NCBI RefSeq assembly: GCF_947507565.1
Contig: NC_089175.1
Span: forward strand, 2,035,733 to 2,099,732
DNA from: Oscarella lobularis
Taxonomy: Eukaryota; Porifera; Homoscleromorpha; Homosclerophorida; Oscarellidae
Length of the DNA: 64,000 nt
Direction: 5' to 3'
Below are positions 54,165 to 64,000 of this stretch, piece after piece. The number at the start of each line of letters is the position of its first letter. Within the stretch, counting starts at the first letter, position 1. Position numbers and translations under genes: made by a program. The notes under the pieces were generated by a model. That model worked only from the letters and a program-made list of their open reading frames with translations, was not told the DNA's origin and searched no databases.

Positions 54165-57100
54165 ATGGCGGAAAGCGACGAGGAAGAATTCGCGCCGACT
54201 AGCCTTCAATTGAAGATCAGTTCGATATTCGACGATCTTAGCAAGCAAATACCGGTCATTGAACTTCCAGACAGCGACGTAGGACTTGGAATATTCATTC
54301 ACGATCGAATTCGACGTCGAAATGACGTCGTTTAGGCGTCCGAAGACGATGTCGACGTACCGAGACCGTTTCTGAAGTCCACGCGAAGTGTTCCGTTGTC
54401 TCAAACCGAGCCGATTCTTCCCGAATCGCCGGCGGAACGCGTGGAACCTCCAAAGGGGCCTCATCTCGACTTAGGCCCTGTCAAGTCGATCGATTTGGAC
54501 GCAATCGTATCCGAACCGGCAACCGTCGACTTGGACAGCGACGTCGCAACGTTCGACGAAACGCAAAGCCTTCAGCTGATGAATAGTCTCGAAACTCTTA
54601 CCGTTGCCCAGGGCAACGAAGCCTACCGAATCGAGCCATGCCTCCGAGGCGCAAGCCGTCGCGCTGGACGCGACGCAAACGCCATTCCCGCGGCAAAATG
54701 GGCAGATATTCGCACAGCAGCAAAAGAACAGGAGAAAACAACGATCGTACTGGATTTGAGCAAGCAACGGGTAAGATAAAAAAATACATAGTTGCCTTCT
54801 CTAAGCCTTAGATAAATACACTGACCTATTGATTCTAATTATTGTACCGTAGCAAAGCTTTTTGTTTTTTAGGAAGAGTGTTTGAGGAAGAGTGCTCAGT
54901 CAGCCAATTCTCTACCGGCTGCTAGGTGCGGAAATAATTTGATTTTTTATTTTTTGATGACGTTGAATCTTTTTTTTCTAGTTCTGTAGCGTTGAGTGAG
55001 ACGGCCCAGACGGGGTCGGACAGCGACGACGACGAGGAGGAGGACATGATGACGTGGCGGCGAGAAATGAAGCAGCAAGTGCAAGGAATCAGGTTAGATG
55101 ATCCACCGTCTAAGGAGCCTAGGAAGCCTAGGAAGCCAGAGGAAAAGAAACCGAAACGGGATCCGGTAGCTCTTAGTATAAGAAAGAAAGCTCGTATCAG
55201 TCATCGTCACCTGAACGGCTCAGCAACAAAGGAAGCAAAGGAAGAGACAGTAGAGTGTCCCACAAAGAAAACCAGCGAAGAAGAAGAAGTCCACGAAACG
55301 ACTCCCAAGGAAACAGAACCGAAAAAAGAAGACAAAGATCAGAAGACGACTCAAACTCGTCCGAACGTCGACGTCGACGCAGCGAAGGCTCGACGAATGG
55401 AAGAGCGAAAGGCGAGAGAACGCGTCCGACTGAAACGTCTCGAATTCGCGCAGAAACTCCGCAACGAAAAACCTCCGACGTCGAAGATAATCCTCTTCGA
55501 CGCCGACGCCGACACCGCGACGACGGACTCCTCATCGGAGCTAATCACCGAAGAAAGAAATCCTCCCAAATCGGCTATCTTATTAACAATCTCACTCAAC
55601 GCTGACGGATCATTGAAGCTCGCTCCATCGGCCGCGCCGGACGCGAGTTGCATAGAAAGTGGCTATCATCCCATAGTCGTACTCATCTCCTGGCTGCTAT
55701 CCCTTACCCCAGAAAACGCCGATGATTCCTCCTCGCCTTTTCGCGTCATCGGATTCAAACAGGTCGCGTCGTGCGACGGGAATCTTTATTTGGTCGTCGT
55801 GGCGATACCGCGACGGAATGCGAAATCGATCGCCGCCTTTCTCGAATCGACGACGCTCGCCAAAGTTCTTCCGTCGCGCGACGTCGTCGTCGTTTCTGAC
55901 GTCATCGACGTTTCGCGGAAGGAATTCGTCGTGAAACTCTCCACGTTCGTGTCGCTGAGCGACGATCCGAGCGTTGTTTGCGCGGCGACCGAAAGTCCGT
56001 GGGGATTCTACAGCGTCGCCATGGAAACGCATTTCAACGTAAATCCAACCGACGCTGCTACGAACCCGGAAACGACCGTGTCAACATTCGATTTAAAAAT
56101 AGCCGCAATTCGTCGCCAAGCAACGGGAATCCTCATGCGAGGTTTCGACTGCGGATTCAGTTTGGCCGGCACGCGACTCGCACGCGAAAACGGTATTTCG
56201 AAATGGATCGTCGCGTGGCGCGGCGCAGCGGCCGTGTCCGCGTGGTTGACGGAAGTCGGACCGAAGGATCCGCGTCTGGCGCGACGCACCGATCCGACGT
56301 CGTTGCGCGCGCTATACGGCGGCGACGATTCCACGACGATCGCGTGTCCGCGCAACGCGGAAGCGAGTTTGCGCGCACTGGCGAATTATTTCGGCGACCA
56401 AACGCCGTCGACGTCATCGATGAAACGTCGCAATCCGGGGGGAAAGGTGCGACAGCCGTTTCCGCGCGCTTTGAAAGAGTCGTCCCGGGAGTCGCCGCTT
56501 CCCGGTCTCGTGACGCGCGCCTCCAGTCGCACGCTTCTGCTTCTCGCACACGACGTCGTTAAGAACGTGGGCGTGGTCATCGCGACGTGCGCCAATCGCG
56601 GTTTCTTCGTCGATTCGATTCGTCGACTCGCGCCGAGTCGCAAGTCGCTGCAGGACGTCGGTCTCTTGGAGGAACAGCGTCGACACTTCAAGACAACGTC
56701 GTCGTCGTCGTCGTCGATTCTTCTAAATCTCGTCAAAGAGAACGCCGCCTTCGAAGCGTACGCACTCGTGCGTCGTCTCGGCGTCGATCTGCGCATCGCT
56801 CATCCATTTCGCTCGATCCACGCAATGAATCCGACGGAAATTGTCGTTCGACACGGCTTCGTCGTCGACGACGACGACGTCGCGTCGATACCGGGCGTCG
56901 GCGCGACGCTCGATCTCGCGCTTCCCTATCGCTTCAATCGCACGCTACCGCAGCCGAGTTTCGTCGCGCTCGTCGGCGCCGCGTCGCAAGCGCTCGCCGA
57001 GATTCTCGTCGCGATAGCCGAGCATCCGACGATCGAGTTTCTCGGCGTCAAAATCGTTCGACGTCTCGCCTCGTATCACGCCAAGGCTTTGACTCCGTAC

Positions 57101-58882
57101 GAGGTCGGTTCGAAGCAGTGGCACGCGAGCGTTCGAGAGTTGACTGGGAAACGCGTCGCTTTGATTCTCGTTCGAGGAATTTGTGTTGATGACGTCATAA
57201 AATCGAGATCTGATTTGTTGGTGTCGTCGACCGTTCAGGAGGCGATTCGATTGGCTCATTGTTTTTTCAACGAGAAGGAATTGTTTTTTGATACGGAGAA
57301 GGAAGTATTGAAGCCGTATCTTCCTCCCGTCGTTGCCAAGGCGAATCCAAGTCCACGTGGCGGGAGGAAGAAGTGGGGTTATAGGAGGAATTCCAAGAAT
57401 TTGGGCGGCCGAGCTCCGGGTGGCGTTTTGAGAAGCCTGGTCGACGTTCCGCCTCAATTCGCGTCTCTGCTCGTGATGAAGCCGCACGTCGTTCCCAAGC
57501 AGATTGGCAATGTTCTGGTTCGACTTTCTCAAGCCGGATTCACTGTGACAGGGCTGAAGTTGATGAATATGAACATGAGAGACGCGGAGGTGATAGCCAG
57601 GCAAGATGACGCGAATAAGGAATGGGTAAGTATAATCATGATAGAAGTCCCTGTATTAAGCTTATTGACTGATTGGTTCTCTCCTTAGTCTATCAGGGAA
57701 ATTAGTAATCATATGAAGGAATTGACTTCTGGCGATTGTTTGGTGGCTGCCTTGGTAGCCGAGAACTGCGTGAAATCGCTTCTCGATTGTCTGGGCGACG
57801 CTAAGCCGGATCGAAAGAGTGCTAAGTACACGTTGAGATCTACGTACGGGATTGATCGAACTCAAAACGGTTTCTACGGTAATTGAGTGACTTGAAAGTC
57901 ATGCACATTTTCATTGGATTACGTAGGATCCGTGAGCTACGCTACGGCTGTGAAAGACATCAAAAGATTTTTTCCTAGTGGAATTTTCGCGGAGAATAAC
58001 TCACTGCTGGAAAGTGAAGGGGTAGGAGATCTCACAAAGACTTTGAATTCGAGTCGTTTAGAATGTTTTCATCGGTAGATTCTTTACAAGTTCTCCTCGT
58101 CAAATCATCATCCTGAAGACAGCGTCTCAACAGAAGTTCCACCGTCGTCTTTGCCCTACGAAAAGCCCCAACGGCCTCCCTCGACTCTCAATCCCAAAAT
58201 CTTTCGTCCCCCTCCCTCGTCGTCGTCAGATCAAACGGACGTCGTTAACGGTCCCGGCTACGTCAGCATCGCCACTTCGACGCACAATCAAACGAACTCG
58301 TCCACGTCAACGTCCGTTGGACTCAGCACAACTGGAACGTCGACGTCGGATCTCGTCGCGTCGCGCCGTCGCTTTCTGTCCGCCACTCGTTCCGGTTCGT
58401 TGAAGCAGATCGCGTGCGTTCTTTTCTTGCCGCCCGTCGTTCAAGCGAAGCCCTCGTCGCTTCCGCCCTTCGTCGAGTTGCTGAAGGGGTTTCAGGCGCT
58501 TGGCTTTGTTCCCGTTGCCTTGGAGATGCGCTGGCTCACTGAGGAGGGAGTGGGCGAATTGGCGTCAATTCTCCCAGAAATAAATGTTCAAGTAAGACTG
58601 ATACTCTACATAGGCTAAAGAGATATTTTAATTGATTTCTAGATTGACGTATTTTGTGGTGGTCCTTCTGTTGTTGTTGCTTTGGAGAGAGATAACGCAA
58701 TTGTTTGCTTTGATTTTCTCGTGCAGGGGTACGGCACTTCCGCCAAGGCTTTCTCCTCTTCTATTCTCATTGGTCTTTTTAGTTCGGCTCAGTTGAAACA
58801 GCTCTACGAAAAGCACAGTCGTAGTCTCGTTATTTCGCAGACGCCAACGCGGGTGAGAGACCGACGTGTTTGGGTGTGTTAG
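54165..58882 (+). CDS. DNAAF8: Dynein axonemal assembly factor 8-like protein with NDK-like repeats
   Basis: Exons 54165-54278, 54336-54770, 54873-54925, 54982-57625, 57689-57878, 57927-58021, 58079-58591 and 58643-58882 sum to 4284 nt (1427 aa). The N-terminus resembles vertebrate DNAAF8/C16orf71: an acidic start with FDDLSKQIPVIELPDSD, then TTIVLDLSKQ followed by SDSDDDEEEDMMTW. From about residue 420 onward several nucleoside-diphosphate-kinase-like folds follow (for example LLVMKPHVVPKQIGNVLVRL, then RSTYGIDRTQNGFYGSVS). The NDK active-site His is Tyr in NGFYGS, so catalysis is unlikely. Inferred role: assembly or stabilisation of axonemal dyneins in the cytoplasm of ciliated cells. The first intron (57 nt, phase 0) is in frame up to a TAG. 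Its translation (GLGIFIHDR) resembles a conserved human segment, so its status deserves a check. Confidence 0.75.
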
Positions 58883-59287
58883 GATATGCATCGAGGACGT
58901 CTTTCTTTAGGCTTCAAAAATGCTTGATCATTTCTTTTGAGAAGTGCCAATAATATAATAATACGGATGGATGCCGATCTTTTTTTGGACAATAATTTTT
59001 CGGTAAGAAAAAAAGATGCGAAAATACTAGGAAACCGAGCAAATTATTTTTCGCCACTCTATTGACTAATAATAATAATAATATTATGTATATACCCGTA
59101 AAGTAACAATACCTTCCGACTCATTGGTTACACTGTGAACAGATGGCAGCACAATTTGACAATCTATTTTTTGTATTTAGCTTTACATCCCACATGATGA
59201 TGATGATGTGATACTTACTCAACCCACCCAACCAGTTCACACCACTCTACTCGCAAACTAACAAACACTTCCCTACGAACTGCCTCA
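58883..59287. other. Intergenic between convergent genes
   Basis: AT-rich, with ATAATAATAATAATATTATG and a short GATGATGATGATG run. It holds the 3' ends of DNAAF8 (plus) and SNRPB (minus). No gene seen. Confidence 0.6.
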
Positions 59288-60038
59288 TCATTGTCCTGGC
59301 GGCCTCATTCCCGGCGGCCTCATCCCCATCATCCCGGGCGGCGGCCCACCGGGAGGCATCATCCCTGGCGGCGGCATCCCTCGACCCATGGGCGGCATCC
59401 CAGGCGGCGCCATTCCTGGTGGCATTCCCGGAGGCGGCGCACCCATTCCCATCGGCGGAGGCGGCATTCGTGCTCCCATCGGCGGGGGCCCTGGTGGAGG
59501 AGCACCCGGCGGCGGACGCCCGTACGCCTGCGGAGCGCCCTTCATTTGCGGCGCCATCATCTGCGGTGCCGGACCGCCGACGCCGCGTACGGGACCCGTG
59601 AGACCGATAGGTGGGGCCCCCAACGGGGCTCCCGTCATTGGAACGCCGCGTCCGGCCGCGCGTCCCATTCCCGGGCCCGGCATCGCCGCTGGCATCGATT
59701 TCGACGTTCGATCTTTCGTCGGCGGCGGGCCTTCGACTGTCATTGAGACGATTTGTTCGCCGCGGAGGAGAACGAAGCCGAGAGTGCGTTTCTCTTCGCG
59801 TTCGGGCAGTTTCGTTGATTTCGGGCGAATCTTGCGGAATTCTTCGCAGTCGGCGAGTACGAGATTCATGTGCTTGTCGAACGCCATCAGTGTGCCGATG
59901 AACGTTCGACCGTCCTGAAGTGTTAGTCGCATGCGATAGTGGAGATGTTGCTGGATTTTCGAGCTTTTCCCGAGCGTCTGCGTGCAAAAGAACGAAGGTA
60001 AAAAGCGTTCGGTATAAATCAGAGTGCCGACGAACCAT
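59288..60038 (-). CDS. SNRPB: Small nuclear ribonucleoprotein-associated protein B
   Basis: Minus-strand exons 60038-60036 (only the ATG) and 59977-59288 give 230 aa. The Sm fold is near-canonical: [48 protein letters not shown], then [15 protein letters not shown] and [11 protein letters not shown] Gly/Pro/Met-rich tail with [18 protein letters not shown] and many PPPGM repeats follows, typical of SmB/B'. It is a core component of the Sm ring of U1, U2, U4 and U5 snRNPs in pre-mRNA splicing. The intron directly after ATG (58 nt, AATCATG/GTTCG to CGCAG/ACGCTC) places the start codon alone in the first coding exon. Length agrees with human SmB (240 aa). Confidence 0.93.
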
Positions 60039-62074
60039 GATTAGCTAGATTTCGACGGATTTACTTCTTTCTCGGCGCTCGAAGGTCCTGACGTCACCTA
60101 GCGTACGCTCACTTCGCCGGCGAAGAGGCAGTCATCCTCGAAAGGAACGCCATCTAGCTCAGGTACGATGCTCTCGTCTTTGCAATGCAGTTTAAATGCA
60201 TTGAGGAACGTTCTCGATGCTGTTCCGTCTTTGTAGAGTCACGTAAACCCGTGCTGTAGCTCGAAATTGTTCGCTAAATGTAGATCCCTTGACGCGAAGT
60301 GTTCAGAGCGATACGCATCTATTGTTTGAGGCCTTTAGATAGGGGTTTCGTGATTGAGAAAAACCATGAGCTGTGTAGCCCACCATTTTCTGGGAATCAA
60401 ACTTCCCCACACAATTCATTTTATCTTGGAATTTTTGCAGTAATTGATAGAAGCAGAAGTGACGAAGAGGTAGACCGCGGTCCCAACGTCCTCAGCACGA
60501 CGGGTCGGTCCATCTGCCGGACCGCGGGGATTTGCATCTCAATTCCATAGATGCAGTCTTCTAAAATGCTTGTATGCCTCCTGGATAATGAGGCCATAAC
60601 GTCTAAACTGTCCCGCCTCCTGGGTAGGCTTACATCAACTGCTGAAGCGGTTGTGCAGCCACGAGAAGGAAAACTGCCCACTTACACGGCGTGTATCTCC
60701 GAATGAGGCTACTATCTATCTATATTGGTAGTCTCCCTTGGAGAATGACGCCTACAGCAAAAATACGCCTGGTTGCCTATTGATTTTTATGAACAGCAGC
60801 AGGCATACATCTAGCAGAGACTGAAGAAGAATACGAACGAGCTTTGGTATGGTGAACTTCTTCTCTTTTTCAATTTCACATTGTTTTTCTTTAGGAGAGC
60901 GTCCTGGGCATGACGTTATAAACTGCTCCGGGGTCCTGAGCACGACCCCGTCACAAAAAACTGCTCTTCCGGGGTCCTGGGCAAGACCCCCAGCGTATAA
61001 AAACTGCCCGAAGATGAGGGAGACTATGTGCAATTTTTTTTGTATTTTTATTCAAAATAAAAGGCCTTTATCCTCTCATTTTTTGCCCTAACTACCCTAA
61101 CCTACCTAACCCACTACCCCATGGCAAACGATAACGCGCGTTTTCCCTGCAAGAAAAACGCGCGTTGCCGTTTGCATTAGGGACTTTGAACGCACGGCAA
61201 CGGAGACTGTTGCCGGGCGTTGACAAAGCCCCGTGAGCGTGAGTGTATTATGCGCCTAGCTAAAAAAGCTATAAAAAGGCTATAAAAGAGACTACGCTAC
61301 AGTCTATATAGGTCTCTTCGTCTTCCTCCTTGACGCAAGCCTTTACTTTCTGCCCACCAAATAAGAAGCTAATAAATAGATATGCAGCTTCGTCGTACCT
61401 CAAATGCATCAGACTCTCGAAGTCATCAATGGAACACGAGAAGGGCGGGGCTGAGCGTTTACGAAAAACGCTCTGGTGGCCCGAGAAAACGACAGCCAGC
61501 GTATCTTTACCAACCTATTCGTCTTTTCTGCAAGGATAGAATCTTTTCGCAACGCGCTGATCGCCTGCAAAACACGTGCGCGGATCAATCGAGGGCTTTG
61601 AAGCACAGAGACGAGGTGTTCGGAGCTTTACTTAGCGCCGTTCAGACTTGCATAGCAGCAAAATACTCTTTCTCGGTCGCTTGAAAGCCGGCACCCTTCT
61701 CAACCTCCTTCGCTCAGAATGAAAGAATTGCAGCCCCCGGATAGAAGACTCCCGTACGTATGGGCGTACGATGTGGGTTAATCGCGTGTACATAAAAAAT
61801 TTACGATATGACGAGGGTAAGAAAAAAATCCCTTATGCACTAACAGCTGTCCGGTCTAATTTAAAACCCAAAAAAGAAACGAGCAATCCTATGCTACAAG
61901 ACAAATCAACGGTCGCTATTTATAGGCTATCTCCTCCACAGAAAAGAGACACAAAAAATCGTATCTACAGCTAGAGGACAGAAGAAAAAATGCACATACG
62001 CACACAAAGACAGGGGAAAAGTCAATGCAGAAAAAAGCCCATATTCTACGGCAGACGAGAAGAGCTCCGCCCGT
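60039..62074. other. Long intergenic region with short repeats and a TATA-box cluster
   Basis: No gene can be firmly called. 60925-61010 has two tandem GGGGTCCTG.GCA.GACCCC units. 61124-61176 is a hairpin (GCAAACG..AACGCGCGTTTT and its complement). 61262-61289 has two close TATA boxes (GCTATAAAAAGGCTATAAAA) ahead of a TATATAGG. Two overlapping frames follow (61330-61539; 61382-61684, 100 codons, basic). The 61382 frame begins with an ATG but resembles nothing I recognise. 61700-62074 is probably the 3'UTR of CBL on the other strand. Confidence 0.45.
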
Positions 62075-63943
62075 CTATCCAAACTGATCCAATATACTCT
62101 GAGCCTTAGCAAAATTATTCTGCGCAACGGCCAACGCCCCCACAACCTTATCGCGCGAATACCCTCGCGACACTAACTTCGAAATCATCTCCTCGCGCGG
62201 ATTCCGTCCACTGGAACTCGTCGAAGCGCGACCCCGAAACGGCTCCGTTGGCCTGGGCAACGAATCGGCCTTCTCCTTGGGGCGCGCACCCCCGCGAAAC
62301 GACGCCGGATAATCGTAATTCGGATTCGGTTTAATTCCCGTCGCCGGAGCCGGCACGTCGTAGGGCGAATTTTCCGGCAGCGGAGGTCGCGGCGGCGGCG
62401 GCGGACAATCGTAAATATGGCTTCCGGGACTCGTTTCCCGTTGCGGTAACTGGGGCGACGACTGATAGGCGCGCGGCGGAATGTCGTAGACGAAGTCCTC
62501 GTCGTCGTGGGGCGAACGCTCGGTGGAGACGCCCATGTGACGTAGTTGCGATATCGACGGCGGCGTGTCGTACTCGAAATCGCCCTCGTCGCTCGAAACG
62601 TCGGATTTGATGTCGGCGAGCGGCACTTCGAGGCCGCTCTCCTCCGATATCAGTCGATCGACGAACGTGTACTCGGTTCGCGCTCGCGCCGGAATCGCGC
62701 CGCCGGGGCCGGTGCCGCCGCTTCCGGGCTCGTGATCGAGTTTCGCGTAGTTGATCGTTCCCTGTCGCGCGTGACTGTGACGCGGTACGGGCGGCGGGGG
62801 CGTACCGGCGCTGCCCGCCGCGTGAGGCCCGTTCGAGGACGTCCAGATGTTGGAGTAGCTGGAAGAGACGGGGGTCGGGTCGAAGGGATTGCGCGGCGGG
62901 AGGGGAGGATTGCGACGAGATTGTTGCTGTTGTTGTTGTTGTAGTAGTTGTTGTTGCTGTTGGGCGGGGAGCAAGTCACTGGGGTTACGGCGAGGAAGAG
63001 GAGGCTTCGATGACGGACGCGCGTCTGGGAGAGGAGGCGGTTGTTGTTGACGCGTTTCGGTCCAGCCAGTTACATCCTAAAAATACGAGCAGATAAATCA
63101 AACATGCTATAATAATCAAGATCATTATTAGATATCATAAATCATAAATAATGAATATTATTAAAAATATCTTCGGTAATATGAATAAATCAATAATTCA
63201 TTATTATTATCCTCTCACCTCTCTATCCTCTGGACTGAGATTCGACGTTCCGCTATCCCCCATTTCCGGCACAGCCAATCCCGCCGTCATCGTCGACTGA
63301 AATATCATATCCCCGATGGCCGATCGTCCGCCCATCGGCGATCCATTCTTCCCCGATCCGCCGCGTCGCTGACTCGGCACGGGAAGCGGCAACGGCGGCG
63401 GCTCCTTCTTCTCGGGCGCCGGCACCGTTTTCGCGATCGGCTGAAAGGGATCAATAACAACGTGCGACGTATCGCGTATTTCCTCGCGACAAAACGGACA
63501 CCCGGCGCCGCCGGAATCCTGCCAATTGACGAGACAGACGGAGCAGAGAAGATGACCGCACGGCTCGAGACGCACGTCCTTGTCGTTCTCCGCGCAGATT
63601 TTGCACATTTGAAACGTCGTGCCGACTTCGCAATAGAGTTCGTACTGCTCCTGCGACACCTTGAGATGATCTTCGGGCCGAACGCCAATGTCCTTGGAGA
63701 GATCGGGATTCTTATCCTGTCCATTAGGATATTCATAGCTGGGGGAGAGAAAAAATAAAACATACATACATATATTTATGAATATTGTATTGAGGTCATT
63801 ATTACAATCCTTCTCTTGCTCCGTCGATCAACGCCTGGCAGAGCGACTTGTTCTGCGGGATCGTCTGTAGGATATTCCCGTCGTGTGTTACGTAGCCGAT
63901 GGCCCATTGGCCGAGGCGAGTGCAACTAAGTCGAAATATGTAC
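62075..63943 (-). CDS. CBL: E3 ubiquitin ligase CBL, 3' part (runs off right edge)
   Basis: Minus-strand exons 63943-63806, 63738-63219 and 63076-62075; upstream exons lie beyond 64000. The first encodes the end of the SH2-like part of the TKB domain ([40 protein letters not shown]). The second holds the linker helix with [11 protein letters not shown] and the RING finger ([20 protein letters not shown] ... CPFCREEI), all eight zinc ligands present. The third has a poly-Gln tract, [11 protein letters not shown] and many Pro-rich SH3-type and Tyr motifs (YDIPP, YDCPP, YDVP), ending in a UBA domain ([20 protein letters not shown]...SILDQFG). It ubiquitinates activated receptor tyrosine kinases for endocytosis and degradation. 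Introns are 67 and 142 nt. Confidence 0.95.
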
Positions 63944-64000
63944 CTATACGGAAGACGTGACCCCCTGTTTATTCATTCTCATATCCTTTTTCTCTCTCTC

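Noticed and set aside
55197-57604. Long Arg/Ser-rich frames overlapping the DNAAF8 large exon
   Set aside because: High-GC shadow frames. The 898-codon plus frame matches flanking exons and a known family.
59291-59918. Gly/Pro/His-rich frames on the plus strand
   Set aside because: Antisense shadows of the low-complexity tail of SNRPB, which has a full Sm domain on the minus strand.

Overview
The window reads as metazoan nuclear DNA. It has spliced genes with mostly 50-70 nt GT-AG introns, CARD, Death, TIR, ROCO and ZU5 immune-type domains, and orthologues of USP25/28, DNAAF8, SNRPB and CBL. The very short introns and the mix of animal death-fold domains with a plant-like TIR suggest an early-branching animal, most likely a sponge. 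That placement is an inference. A run of 200 N (43435-43634) marks an assembly gap.

Region 1 (1-42 kb) is a head-to-tail, plus-strand array of candidate innate-immune or cell-death genes built from few domain cassettes (CARD, TIR, RIPK-like kinase, Roc-COR, ZU5-UPA and three Death types). Splicing them by hand gave continuous frames: CARD-TIR-Death-Roc-COR-Death (1257-5368), TIR-Death (5617, 20490, 32709), tetra-CARD-ZU5-UPA-Death (15216), CARD-ZU5-UPA-Death (18207; a frameshifted sister at 30513), CARD-TIR-Death (34038; a frameshifted sister at 21819), CARD-pseudokinase-Roc-COR-Death (25439) and CARD-Roc-COR-Death (36968). Cassette borders are almost all phase-1 introns, which explains how the domains can be reshuffled. 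Four broken 5' copies of a USP25/28 gene, plus kinase, CARD and Death relics, lie between receptor genes. The array therefore grew by segmental duplication with breakpoints inside a USP gene whose intact copy stands at 50-54 kb.

Mobile DNA is frequent: a hAT-like MITE in an intron (6388-6850), an element with inverted microsatellite arms carrying an HTH/HECT gene (11857-14864), a long inverted-repeat element spanning the gap with a nested foldback element (42373-45091), a gag relic (about 49380-49745), and two perfect palindromes at or inside receptor genes (15149-15198, 30909-30966).

Region 2 (45-64 kb) is ordinary single-copy sequence: two divergent paralogous secreted proteins of unknown function, then intact USP25/28, a DNAAF8 orthologue extended by several degenerate nucleoside-diphosphate-kinase-like domains, SNRPB (minus), a poorly coding stretch with short repeats, and the 3' part of CBL (minus) running off the right edge.

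The strongest candidate for an undescribed system is the receptor array itself. Plant-like TIR modules that keep the putative NADase glutamate are wired to CARD and Death adaptors and to a ROCO GTPase in one chain. They sit beside ZU5-UPA proteins carrying a conserved His-Phe-Cys where FIIND/PIDD proteins self-cleave at His-Phe-Ser.
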